Part shown: positions 1 through 8,670 of the stretch, piece after piece | How the letters are laid out: each line of letters opens with the position of its first letter | Position numbering within the stretch: the first letter of the stretch is position 1 | Assembly (NCBI GenBank): GCA_028285345.1 | Contig: JANQPT010000019.1 | Location: 124,001 to 188,000, forward strand | From: Planctomycetales bacterium | Lineage (GTDB): Bacteria; Planctomycetota; Planctomycetia; Planctomycetales; Planctomycetaceae | Reading direction: 5' to 3' | DNA length: 64,000 nt | The notes under the pieces: model-generated | The model's input: the letters and a program-made list of their open reading frames with translations, nothing else | What the model was told of the DNA's origin: nothing | Database searches by the model: none | Translations under genes and position numbers: made by a program

Positions 1-1
1 C

Positions 2-2347
2 CGCCTGCAAGTGCTCCAGGATCTTGAATCCCGGCAAGAAGGCGTCGCGGTCGGAGTGCGGGAGATTTTGAACCGCGCGCGGGAAAGCAACTTTCCGCCG
101 TGGAACCAAATTCGCGGCAGCGTCGCCGACCTGCTGCAAGTCGACCTGGAGCATGCGGCATTAATTGAGGTCGCACTCGGTTCACGGGCGCAGCTCATCG
201 TACTCGATGATGCGGATCCGTTGTTGGAATATCTGCAGGAAGCGGCATACTCCATTGCCGGACGCGTCGGCTTCTTGGCGATTGCCCTTACGGAAGAGGA
301 TCACGCGGTCGGCCCGGATCGTTCCCGTGTCGATCTCTCGGAAATGCCCGGTGTCGTCACCCGCGCGGATCGATTGGTTCGCTCCGCGACGGAGACCCCC
401 GGGTTAGCGGCCCAGTTGTTGAATACGACGTGGATCGTTTCCTCTCTGCGGGACGCTCTGCAATTGTCGAAATCCCACGGGACTGGCCTGCGGTTCGTTA
501 CGCTGCAAGGCGAGCTGCTCGAGAGCGACGGCACGATCTTCGCGGGGTCCTTGCAATCGGATTCGACCGTCGTGTCGCGACGCAGTGAATTGAGGCGGCT
601 CAAGAATGAGCTCGCGCGACTTACGCGACGAATCGACGAGTCAGCGCAGTCCCACCAACAGACGCTCGCGGAACTGCAGTCCAGCGACGAAGCTCTCAAG
701 CTGGCAGAGCAACAACTGGAGCAATGCCAGGACGCGCTCAGCGAGCAGAAATCGTCGGTGCGCAGCCACGAAATGGAATGCGAGCGTCTCGGTCGCGAGT
801 TGGAAGCCGCACAGCAGTCCGCTGCTGAGCGGATTGAAGAGTACGAAAACGCACGAAACGAACGGGCCGAAGCCGCGTCGGAACTCGAGCATGTCGAGGA
901 ACAACTCAAATCTGCTGAACAGACGTTGCGGACAGGCGAGAGCCAGCTGAAGCAACTCGAAGACGACCTGGTGCTGCGGCGCGATCAACTCGGCGCGGAA
1001 AAGCTGGAGTTGGCCAAACAAGAAGAGCGGATGCAGAACCTGCAGAACACGCGGTCCCGTTTGGGCGAAGAACAAACTCAGCGCGACGCCCACCGCGAAG
1101 AGGCCGAACGGCGATTGGCCGCGGTCCGGCTGAAGCGTGATCGTCTTAAATTGCAGTTTCTGAACACGACGGCGGCCGTATCCGAGCAATTGCTGGTCCA
1201 GGAACAACTGACGGCCGAACTGACCCGGCGGGAGTCGGAACGCAACCAGGTCCGCGACATTCGCAGTCGGCTCGCGGCTGAAGAACTGAAGCACCGGCAT
1301 GCGCTGCGTGAAGTCGAAGAGCGCGCCCACGAACAAGAGATGCTCCGCCGCGATCTCAAACACAAGCTATCAAACCTCGAAGAACGGCTGCAGGAGGAGT
1401 TCGGCGTCAGCCTGGTCCAGGTCGCCGAACAAGGCGCCTCGGCGATCCGCATGTACCTGGAACAGTCCGCTTCTGAACAGCGAGCGCAAGAGTCGGCCAA
1501 CAGAGCCGATGACCATCACGAAGACGCTGAGACTTCGGAATCACCAGAACCGGCTGCCGATCCTGACGATGTCTCTTCCGCGACGGTTGTGCCGCTCGAC
1601 GAAGTCCCACCGGATGTAATCGCTGAAATCCGCAAAGCGATCGAGGAACGGATCGCCACGCTGCGCCGCAAACTCAAATCGATCGGCAGTGTCAGCAGCG
1701 ACAGCCTTCAAGAACTCGAGGAATTGGAGTCCCGGTTCACAAAATTGGACGGACAGTTGCGGGACCTCACCGAAGCGAAGAATTCGCTGGAAGAAATCAT
1801 TCGCCGCATCAATTCCGAGAGCAGGCGGATGTTCAAGGAAACGTTCGAAGAGATCCGCAAGCATTTTCAGGAACTGTTTCGCAAACTCTTCGGAGGCGGC
1901 AACGGCGATATCATTTTGGAAGATGCCGAAGACATTTTGGAGTGCGGAATCGACATCGTTGCCCGCCCGCCCGGCAAGGAACTGAGGAGTATTTCCCTCT
2001 TAAGCGGCGGTGAAAAGACGCTGACGGCCGTGGCGCTACTGTTCGCGCTGTTTCAAAGCCGGCCCAGCCCCTTCTGTATTCTGGACGAAGTCGACGCCGC
2101 TCTCGATGAGGCAAACATCGAACGCTACGTCGGGGTCATCGAAGAATTTCAGAATACGACGCAGTTCATCGTCATCACACACGCTAAGCGGACCATGGTC
2201 GGTGCTGATGTGCTGTACGGCGTGACGATGGAGGAATCGGGAATCTCCAAACGGATGTCGGTCCGCTTCGAAGATGTCAGCCCCGACGGCAATTTCAAAA
2301 TCCCCGCTCACGGCGATCAAGACGCCTCAACCACCGACGCCGCATAA
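2..2347 (+). CDS. smc: chromosome segregation protein SMC, 3' part (5' end outside window)
   Basis: Chromosome condensation and segregation ATPase, cytoplasmic, normally a homodimer working with ScpA and ScpB. The frame is open to the left window edge (codons for RLQ precede the first possible GTG at 11), so this is the C-terminal two thirds of a protein that should be about 1,150-1,200 aa. Visible order: end of the first coiled coil with the RQEG hinge-entry motif, the hinge (about residues 25-165), a long Glu/Arg/Gln-rich coiled coil (about 185-500), an acidic Pro/Asp-rich linker near 510-530, and the second ATPase head. The head carries the ABC signature [15 protein letters not shown], a Walker [16 protein letters not shown] and an H-loop ITHAK. 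No scp gene follows. The identification is firm; only the N-terminal head is missing, by truncation at the window edge. Confidence 0.97.
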   Translation, partial: RLQVLQDLESRQEGVAVGVREILNRARESNFPPWNQIRGSVADLLQVDLEHAALIEVALGSRAQLIVLDDADPLLEYLQEAAYSIAGRVGFLAIALTEEDHAVGPDRSRVDLSEMPGVVTRADRLVRSATETPGLAAQLLNTTWIVSSLRDALQLSKSHGTGLRFVTLQGELLESDGTIFAGSLQSDSTVVSRRSELRRLKNELARLTRRIDESAQSHQQTLAELQSSDEALKLAEQQLEQCQDALSEQKSSVRSHEMECERLGRELEAAQQSAAERIEEYENARNERAEAASELEHVEEQLKSAEQTLRTGESQLKQLEDDLVLRRDQLGAEKLELAKQEERMQNLQNTRSRLGEEQTQRDAHREEAERRLAAVRLKRDRLKLQFLNTTAAVSEQLLVQEQLTAELTRRESERNQVRDIRSRLAAEELKHRHALREVEERAHEQEMLRRDLKHKLSNLEERLQEEFGVSLVQVAEQGASAIRMYLEQSASEQRAQESANRADDHHEDAETSESPEPAADPDDVSSATVVPLDEVPPDVIAEIRKAIEERIATLRRKLKSIGSVSSDSLQELEELESRFTKLDGQLRDLTEAKNSLEEIIRRINSESRRMFKETFEEIRKHFQELFRKLFGGGNGDIILEDAEDILECGIDIVARPPGKELRSISLLSGGEKTLTAVALLFALFQSRPSPFCILDEVDAALDEANIERYVGVIEEFQNTTQFIVITHAKRTMVGADVLYGVTMEESGISKRMSVRFEDVSPDGNFKIPAHGDQDASTTDAA

Positions 2348-2380
2348 TCACGCTTCGAACGCTCACCCCTCCATCAGCCC

Positions 2381-2400
2381 CCGGCGGAGCCGGCGGTTTT
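2381..2400 (+). terminator. possible weak terminator after smc
   Basis: A 5-bp GC stem (CCGGC, loop GGA, GCCGG) is followed by CGG and four T, 34 nt after the smc stop. The stem is short and the T-run is only four, so this is a weak candidate. Confidence 0.3.
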
Positions 2401-2501
2401 CGCATCCATTTTCCAATCACTTTCACCACAACCAAAACAACATTATAACGGAGGATCACCAAACGAATTCGCAAATGTAACCCACCGAGAGGATGTCCCT
2501 C

Positions 2502-3497
2502 ATGTCCCGCGTGCTGATTTCCGCACCCTTGCTCCACAACCAACCCGGCGCGTATTCCGAGCGGCTTGAGGCGGCCGGATTTGAAGTCGTCTATCCCCCT
2601 GCCGGCGGCCTGACCACCGCCAACACCGAAGACGAAATCATCGCCCAACTCGATGGCATCAGCGCCACGCTCGCCAGCGGCGAATTGTACACCCCCAAAG
2701 TGCTCGACGCTGCTCCGGATCTCCGCGTTGTCTCCCGCGTCGGTGTCGGCTACGACCGCGTGAATGTACCCGCCTGCACCGAGCGGAACATCGCCGTTTG
2801 TATCACTCCCAATGCCAATCACGAGTGCGTCGCCGAGCACGCCTTCGCGCTGATGCTCGACATCGCCCGCACCGTCACCCGCAAAGACCGCGAATTGCGG
2901 CAGGGCATCTGGAAACCGGAGGTGATGCACCACCTGCGGGAAAAAACGCTGGGCATCATCGGCTTGGGCCGCATCGGGCGCAGCATGGCGATCCGCGCAC
3001 GGGCCTTTCGTATGGAGGTGGTCGCCGCCGAGAAATACCCCGACGAAAAGTTCGCCGCCGAACACGGGATCGAGATCGTCGACCTGGACACGCTATTGGC
3101 GCGGTCCGATTTCATCTCGCTCCATGCCCCGCACACCGAAGAGACAGCCGGTATGATCAATAAAGAAACGATCGCCAAAATGAAACCGGGCGTGCACTTC
3201 GTGAACACCGCCCGCGGCGGCCTGGTCGTCGAAGCCGATTTGATCCCCGCGCTGGAGTCGGGCCACATCGCCGCCGCCGGTTTGGATGTCTTCGAAGTCG
3301 AACCGACCCCCGCCGACAATCCGCTCTTGGGGCTGGACAACGTGGTCGTGCTCCCGCACATCGGCGGCGTCGACGAGAAATCGCTCCGCGACATGGCCGA
3401 CGAAGCGGCGCTGAACATCGTCGAACTCCACGCCGGCCGCTGGCCCGCCGGTGCGACGATTAACGAAGCGGAGATTCGCGAGACGTGGAAGTGGTAG
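2502..3497 (+). CDS. D-isomer-specific 2-hydroxyacid dehydrogenase
   Basis: NAD(P)-dependent oxidoreductase interconverting a 2-hydroxy acid and a 2-keto acid in the cytoplasm. The 331-aa protein has the catalytic domain split around a Rossmann domain with nucleotide motif GIIGLGRIGRSMA (about residues 149-161). The catalytic Arg lies in NTARGGLV, the Glu in DVFEVEPTP and the His in VVLPHIGG, the usual Arg/Glu/His set. It is SerA-like in sequence but has no C-terminal ACT domain (full SerA is longer), so a hydroxypyruvate/glyoxylate reductase role is as likely as phosphoglycerate dehydrogenase. I prefer the ATG at 2502 over 2493: GAGAGG at 2487-2492 leaves 9 nt before 2502 but abuts 2493. It converges on the symporter gene. 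Confidence 0.9.
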   Translation: MSRVLISAPLLHNQPGAYSERLEAAGFEVVYPPAGGLTTANTEDEIIAQLDGISATLASGELYTPKVLDAAPDLRVVSRVGVGYDRVNVPACTERNIAVCITPNANHECVAEHAFALMLDIARTVTRKDRELRQGIWKPEVMHHLREKTLGIIGLGRIGRSMAIRARAFRMEVVAAEKYPDEKFAAEHGIEIVDLDTLLARSDFISLHAPHTEETAGMINKETIAKMKPGVHFVNTARGGLVVEADLIPALESGHIAAAGLDVFEVEPTPADNPLLGLDNVVVLPHIGGVDEKSLRDMADEAALNIVELHAGRWPAGATINEAEIRETWKW

Positions 3498-3562
3498 AGC
3501 AGCCGACAAGTCCGTGCCACAATTCACGCCCCGCACAGCTGTGCCGCAGCCAAAGCAGCGGA

Positions 3563-5209
3563 TCAAGCCGTCTCGGGTTTTGATGGTTTGTCAGACTCGC
3601 TGTTGTTACCGAAGATGCTGCTGGCAATCAGACCCACGAAGAAGATCGTCAGCGTGCCAACGACGATCGTCATGTGACCGTGCAATGGACTCCGCAACTG
3701 TTCAGGAATTGAAATCGACAGTCCGAGCGTGTCCCGCAGGAACTTGACGTCGCTGAACGTCATCCATGAAATCACCAGCAACCCGATGACGACGCCCGTA
3801 GCGGCCGCCGGTTTGGTGGCGTGACGCGCGATCAGGCTCAGTAAAAACAGTCCCAACATGCCGCCGGCAAAAATACCCGACAGTGTCCACCAAGCGTCCA
3901 AAATACTTTCCGTCCCAATTAAGGCAACGCCAATCCCGGTTCCCACGGCGCCGACGACTAAAGTCGATCCATACAGAACGGCCATTTGCCCCTTCTCAGT
4001 GACGTCGGGATCAATGTACCTCTTGTAAACATCGGTCAAAATAACTGTGGCAGAACTATTGAGGCTGGTGTCCACACTGCTCATGGCCGCCGCGAAGATC
4101 GCGGCGATCAATAACCCGGCCATTCCTGTGGGTAGTTTTTCGACGATAAAGTGTGGAAAGACTTTGTCGCCGATGTTTTCCGCCGTCAGCGCTGCTGCCG
4201 TTGCCGGCAGAGTCTCGCGTTCGATCTCATATTGTTCTGGAGTCAACTCAGATCGCCTTTGATTGAGTTTCGACTCGGCGACTTGCATCTGCACTTCGGA
4301 CTTCATCTCCGGCTGGGTTTCGTAATAGGCGAATAACGATGCGCCAATGAAGAAGAACAGTAAGGAGACGGGCACATAGGCGATCGCGCCTAGCCAGACT
4401 GAACGGGCGGCTTCACTCTCGGATTTCGCAGTGTGGTACCGCTGTACAAAGTTCTGATCGATGCCGAAGTTGTTGAGGTTAATAAATACGCCATAAATGA
4501 ACACGACCCAAAATGTTGTTGTTGTGAAGTCAGGATCAAAACTTCCTAAGCTGAATTTTCCGTGCTCCCCTGCGATTGTGAACACCTGTCCCGGTCCCTC
4601 GGGAAGATCGAAAAGAATCAGACCAGTCACGACCAAAGCACCAATCGTGAGAATGATGCTTTGCGCAACGTCGGTCCAAATCACCGCTTCAATCCCGCCT
4701 AGTAGTGTGTAGAGCGTGACGAGAAATCCAGTACCGATAATGATCGTCTGCATGTCCCAGCCGGTCAGTGCCCGCAATCCCAATGCCACGCCGAACATCA
4801 CCGAACCGACGCGGGCGAATTGCGTCAGCAGGTAAAACACCACACAGTAGGTCCGCGCCCAGCCGCCGAAACGCTTTTCGAAGTGCTGATAGGCCGAAAT
4901 TTCGCCGCTTCTGCGATAGAACGGCACAAAGTATTTCACCGCGATGATCGCCGCAAAGGGCAGCGACAAGCTGAACACAAACGAATTCCAGTTCGATCCG
5001 TACGCCTTCCCCGGCACACCCAAAAATGTATTGCTGCTGAGATACGTTCCGAAGATCGACAACCCCACCGCCCAGCCCGGGAGCGACCCGCCGGCGGCCA
5101 TGAATTCGCTGGTGCTGGAGCTCTTGCGAATGAACCCGCAGCCGAACGCCACAATTCCCAAGATGTAAACAACCAAAACAGCGATATCAGCGGCGGGCAG
5201 TTGTTGCAT
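3563..5209 (-). CDS. sodium:solute symporter family protein
   Basis: Inner-membrane secondary transporter of the SSS (SGLT-like) family that couples Na+ influx to uptake of a sugar, amino acid or other small solute; the substrate cannot be read from sequence. The 548-aa protein has about 13 hydrophobic segments. N-terminal features are GWAVGLSIFGTYLSSNTFLG (the TM2-3 region), then TLLGGIEAVIWTDVAQSIIL and a central DTSLNSSATVILTD segment with small polar residues as in family Na+ sites. A charged loop around residues 285-340 (ESKLNQRRSELTPEQ) is probably extramembrane. I chose the ATG at 5209; the upstream in-frame TTG at 5224 would add five residues. The gene stands alone and converges on the dehydrogenase gene. 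Confidence 0.9.
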   Translation of the reverse strand: MQQLPAADIAVLVVYILGIVAFGCGFIRKSSSTSEFMAAGGSLPGWAVGLSIFGTYLSSNTFLGVPGKAYGSNWNSFVFSLSLPFAAIIAVKYFVPFYRRSGEISAYQHFEKRFGGWARTYCVVFYLLTQFARVGSVMFGVALGLRALTGWDMQTIIIGTGFLVTLYTLLGGIEAVIWTDVAQSIILTIGALVVTGLILFDLPEGPGQVFTIAGEHGKFSLGSFDPDFTTTTFWVVFIYGVFINLNNFGIDQNFVQRYHTAKSESEAARSVWLGAIAYVPVSLLFFFIGASLFAYYETQPEMKSEVQMQVAESKLNQRRSELTPEQYEIERETLPATAAALTAENIGDKVFPHFIVEKLPTGMAGLLIAAIFAAAMSSVDTSLNSSATVILTDVYKRYIDPDVTEKGQMAVLYGSTLVVGAVGTGIGVALIGTESILDAWWTLSGIFAGGMLGLFLLSLIARHATKPAAATGVVIGLLVISWMTFSDVKFLRDTLGLSISIPEQLRSPLHGHMTIVVGTLTIFFVGLIASSIFGNNSESDKPSKPETA

Positions 5210-5424
5210 CAGTCGTTCTCTCAATCAGTTGCGCCGGCAGGCCGGCAGTGCATACTCCGGCGACGGGCAGAAGTTCCACGGAATCCGTGAAGGCATCGCC
5301 CTCATTTGTGGGAAGTCAACAATCTTGAGCGGGAGAACGCACCATCCTACACGCCGATGATCTGCATTGCCAGCGTTCGTCAGCGACGGTTGCATTCCAG
5401 CAGCAAAGGGTCGACGATGTCACA

Positions 5425-5721
5425 ATGAGCAGATTGTCTCTTCAATCAACCAACGACAAAAACGACGAGCAGTCAAGCGCGTCCGTTCACTCCAAAGGTG
5501 GCTGGCTGCGATTGATTGCCTGCGGCACAGGCTTGGCCGTCATGTGGCAGTTTGTGCTCCCGGCAATCTCGCGGCAACCGGCGGTTGCTGAGCGGATTGA
5601 ACGGCTCGAAGAGCAGGGCATTGACCCCTCCGCGAACTTCTATACGGAACTCGACGCCATGCCCGCCGCCGAGCAGCGAATCCAGCGCGCCCGTGCTGGA
5701 GACGATGACCCGCTGTGGTAA
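5425..5721 (+). CDS. small single-pass membrane protein, function unknown
   Basis: A 98-aa protein: a polar Ser/Asn/Asp-rich N-terminus (1-27), one hydrophobic segment WLRLIACGTGLAVMWQFVLP (about 27-47), then a charged tail with RIERLEEQGIDPSANFYTEL. The tail reads as a coherent amphipathic helix with a PSANFYTELD motif, and codon use matches its neighbours, which supports a real gene. I do not recognise a named family and can give no function. It lies between the symporter and the DUF1549/DUF1553 gene, transcribed away from the symporter. Confidence 0.65.
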   Translation: MSRLSLQSTNDKNDEQSSASVHSKGGWLRLIACGTGLAVMWQFVLPAISRQPAVAERIERLEEQGIDPSANFYTELDAMPAAEQRIQRARAGDDDPLW

Positions 5722-6106
5722 TTGCGAAACGTTTCTCAGTCCGTAGGGTCCGCTGTGCGGACCATCAATTTGATGCCAGACCGACTCAATCGTCAGAATG
5801 CTCCCTCAAAAGAAGCTAACGAACGAGGTTGTTAGATCCTTGTTCGAGATGTGAATCTCTCGCCCCGGTCCGCACAGCGGACCCTACGTGACTGCGTTGT
5901 GATTGCGGCCACCCGGCCGATGGGTACGTTCCAACAGCAATTTACCGGCGATTTCTGGATTTCTTTCGCTTTCATTTCCTCAGTCAAGCCGGTTAAAATA
6001 GAGGGAACCGCGAGAAATCCCCCCTCAATCCGCTGAGGAAGCATACATTCGCGGCCGCCTGCCTTGAGATCATCCCGCCACAAACTCGACGATCCGCAAT
6101 CCCGCC
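5722..6106. other. intergenic region of 385 bp holding a paired inverted repeat
   Basis: No coding frame is convincing here. The region contains the 22-bp perfect inverted repeat described separately (5742-5763 and 5867-5888). The remaining about 218 bp upstream of the DUF1549 gene must hold its promoter, but I see no clear consensus boxes. Confidence 0.6.
5742..5888. repeat. REPIN-like element: 22-bp perfect inverted arms, each GTAG plus hairpin
   Basis: The left arm 5742-5763 and right arm 5867-5888 are exact reverse complements over 22 bp. Each arm has GTAGGG at the outer end followed by a hairpin: stem GGTCCGC, loop TGT, stem GCGGACC at 5747-5763. The arms are separated by 103 bp without obvious coding content. 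An outer GTAG next to a hairpin, in inverted pairs, is the architecture of REP/REPIN elements mobilised by RAYT (TnpA_REP) HUH transposases in other bacteria; that link is inference. Related arms occur at 8625, 20215/20289 and 27428/27522. Confidence 0.75.
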
Positions 6107-8563
6107 ATGTTTCGAACCACCCTCCGTTCCCTAAGTCTGCTTCTGGCGATCCTGTTGACCGCAGCTCCGCATTTGCGCGCGGATGACCCGGTCACTCAGC
6201 TCTCGGTATTTCCGTCGGAGATCGTGTTGCGCGGACCGGGGGTGCGGCAGCAAGTGATTGTCTCCGGCGCGCAGAACGGTCGTCGTGTCGACGTGACGCG
6301 GCAGGTCGAATATCGGTCGTTGACCCCCGACGTGTTGGAGATCACTCCGCAAGGGCTGGTGAGCGGCTTAAAACCAGGCGACGGCAAGGTCAGCGCGCAA
6401 ATCGGCGCAGTGACCGTCGAAGTACCGGTCAAAGTCCTGCAGTCCGACGCAGTGGCAAATGTCTCGTTGGAGTTAGACATTATGCCCATCCTCACCCGTG
6501 CCGGTTGCAATTCGGGCCCGTGTCACGGCAAGCAGCGGGGGCAAAACGGATTTCAATTGTCATTGTTGGGTTTCGACGCCGACTTCGATTATCTCGCGCT
6601 TAAGCAGGAGGCCCGCGGCAGACGGCTGTTTCTGGGGGCGCCCGAGACGAGTCTGCTGATGCGTAAGGCATCGGCGGAGGAGCCGCACGGCGGCGGCAAA
6701 CGTCTCGATCCCGCCGGCGACGACTATGCGACCTTCGTCAGTTGGGTGGCCGCTGGATTACCGCGCCGCAGGGCCGACGATCCCGTGCTGAAGAAAGTGA
6801 CCGTCACCCCCGACGAACGAATGATGCGGCCGCGCGAAGAGCAGCAGTTGGTCGTCACGGCGCATTATTCCGACGGACACACGCGGGACGTCACACGGCT
6901 GGCGCAGTTTCAATCGAACGAATCGGCGGTCGTGGCCGTCGACGACGACGGACTGGTCAAAGCGGGACCGATTCCGGGCGAGGCGGCCATCATGGCCCGC
7001 TACATGGGCGAAATCGCGATCGCCGAAATCCTGATTCCGTTGGATGGCGAAGTTCCCGATCAATTCTACGCCGAGTTGCCCCGCAACAACTTTATCGACG
7101 AGCACATTTGGAACAAGCTGCAGCGGCTGGGACTCAAGCCGTCACCCCCAGCGGACGACACGAAGTACCTGCGGCGGGCATACATCGACATCATCGGCCG
7201 GCTGCCCAACCCCGACGAAGTGCGACAGTTTTTGGCGGACGATTCTCCAAATAAGCGGACGGCATTGGTCGATCGACTGCTGAAGCGTCCGGAGTACGCA
7301 CACCATTGGGCCAACAAGTGGGTCGATCTGCTGCGGCCCAATCCGTACCGTGTGGGCATCAAAGCGGTCATCAACTTCGACGCTTGGATCCGAGACGCGT
7401 TTATTCAGAACAAGCCGTACGATGAGTTCGTCCGCGAATTGCTGACCGCCCAAGGCGGAACGTTTCGCAACGGGGCGGTGACGATGTTTCGCGACCGGCG
7501 GTCTCCCGACGAGTTGACCACCATGGTCAGCCAACTGTTCTTAGGCGTGCGGCTCGAATGCGCGAAGTGCCATCATCACCCGTTTGAGATCTGGGGACAG
7601 GATCACTTCTACAGTTTCGCCGCCTACTTTGCCAAAGTCGGGCATAAGGGAACGGGACTCTCGCCGCCGATCTCCGGCAGTGAAGAGATGATCTTTGCCG
7701 CCGAATCGGGCAGCGTACGACATCCGCTGACGCGAAAGGTCATGCAGCCGCGGCCTCTGTTCGGCGAGGCTCCGAAGATCGGCGCCGATGAGGATCCACG
7801 CGAAGCGCTGGCCCGCTGGATTACCTCGGATGAGAACGATTACTTCGCGCAGGTAATGGTCAATCGCGTCTGGGCCGACATGATGGGCCGCGGGATCGTG
7901 GAGCCGGTCGACGATTTGCGAGGCACCAATCCTCCCACGAATGCGGCACTGCTGGAAAGTTTGGCCCGCGACTTTCGCGACCACGATTATGACATCAAAC
8001 ATTTGATCCGCCGCATCGCGACGTCCTATGCCTATGGGTTGAGTTCACTCCCCACAGAACGGAACATCGCTGATACGCGCAACTATTCACGATATTATCG
8101 GCAGCGCCTGCGGGCGGAAGTGTTGCTGGACGCGGTCTGCGACATCACGCAGATTCCCGAGGAGTTCTCCGCAATGCCGAGCGGATCACGGGCCAACCAG
8201 ATCTGGACGCACCGCGTCAGTTCGCTGTTTTTGGACGCGTTTGGCCGGCCCGACCCGAATCAAGACCCGCCTTGTGAACGGACGACCGACACAACAGTCG
8301 TACAGACGCTGCACCTGATGAACGCGCCTCGGTTGCACCAAAAGGTGACCAGCGATGAAGGTCGAGTGGCGAAACTGGCGGCGGAGGGCCACCCGGTGGG
8401 TGAAATCGTCGAAGAGTTGTACCTACTGGCCTATGCACGGAAGCCCAACGATGAGGAGCGACAATTCGGCGCAGAATTACTGCAGCAAGAGGACCGCCGC
8501 AAGGCGATTGAGGATCTGTTGTGGGCGCTGTTGAACACGCCGGAATTCTTGTTCAAGGATTAA
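6107..8563 (+). CDS. secreted DUF1549/DUF1553 protein with Ig-like and cytochrome-like motifs
   Basis: An 818-aa exported protein of the planctomycete PSCyt/DUF1549/DUF1553 type; its biochemical role is not established. It has a signal peptide (about 1-25, LSLLLAILLTAAPHLRA), a bacterial Ig-like domain (about 30-125), a cytochrome-like GCNSGPCHGKQRG near residue 134, a second Ig-like domain (about 225-315), the DUF1549 region from about 325 (RAYIDIIGRLPNPDEV) with a CAKCHHHPFE motif near 484, and DUF1553 from about 555 to the end (VNRVWADMMGRGIVEPVDD). CAKCH fits a covalent haem c site; the first Cys pair is spaced CxxxxCH and may not bind haem. Such genes are often followed by a DUF1501 gene; here the next gene instead encodes a PPC-domain protein. 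Confidence 0.92.
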   Translation: MFRTTLRSLSLLLAILLTAAPHLRADDPVTQLSVFPSEIVLRGPGVRQQVIVSGAQNGRRVDVTRQVEYRSLTPDVLEITPQGLVSGLKPGDGKVSAQIGAVTVEVPVKVLQSDAVANVSLELDIMPILTRAGCNSGPCHGKQRGQNGFQLSLLGFDADFDYLALKQEARGRRLFLGAPETSLLMRKASAEEPHGGGKRLDPAGDDYATFVSWVAAGLPRRRADDPVLKKVTVTPDERMMRPREEQQLVVTAHYSDGHTRDVTRLAQFQSNESAVVAVDDDGLVKAGPIPGEAAIMARYMGEIAIAEILIPLDGEVPDQFYAELPRNNFIDEHIWNKLQRLGLKPSPPADDTKYLRRAYIDIIGRLPNPDEVRQFLADDSPNKRTALVDRLLKRPEYAHHWANKWVDLLRPNPYRVGIKAVINFDAWIRDAFIQNKPYDEFVRELLTAQGGTFRNGAVTMFRDRRSPDELTTMVSQLFLGVRLECAKCHHHPFEIWGQDHFYSFAAYFAKVGHKGTGLSPPISGSEEMIFAAESGSVRHPLTRKVMQPRPLFGEAPKIGADEDPREALARWITSDENDYFAQVMVNRVWADMMGRGIVEPVDDLRGTNPPTNAALLESLARDFRDHDYDIKHLIRRIATSYAYGLSSLPTERNIADTRNYSRYYRQRLRAEVLLDAVCDITQIPEEFSAMPSGSRANQIWTHRVSSLFLDAFGRPDPNQDPPCERTTDTTVVQTLHLMNAPRLHQKVTSDEGRVAKLAAEGHPVGEIVEELYLLAYARKPNDEERQFGAELLQQEDRRKAIEDLLWALLNTPEFLFKD

Positions 8564-8576
8564 GGCAAGAGTCGAT

Positions 8577-8645
8577 CCGGTTGTGCCGGACGCATGCAAC
8601 CGGTTGCGCTCAAGGCTGAGGGGCGGCCAGTGGAACCGGCCCTAC
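8577..8645. repeat. degenerate REP-like arm with neighbouring hairpin
   Basis: Between the DUF1549 gene and the next coding start lie a 7-bp stem (CCGGTTG 8577-8583 with CAACCGG 8597-8603) and, at 8625-8645, a sequence that on the minus strand reads GTAGGGCCGG followed by an imperfect GGCC...GGCC hairpin. The minus-strand end matches the outer GTAGGG of the other elements, but no partner GTAG is present on the left, so this looks like a single or eroded arm. Confidence 0.5.
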
Positions 8646-8670
8646 CTTTTGATTGAAGAGAGATTGCGGT

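Noticed and set aside
6107-8563. Calling GCNSGPCHGK a classical haem c site
   Set aside because: The spacing is CxxxxCH and not CxxCH. Only the CAKCH near residue 484 fits a standard haem site.
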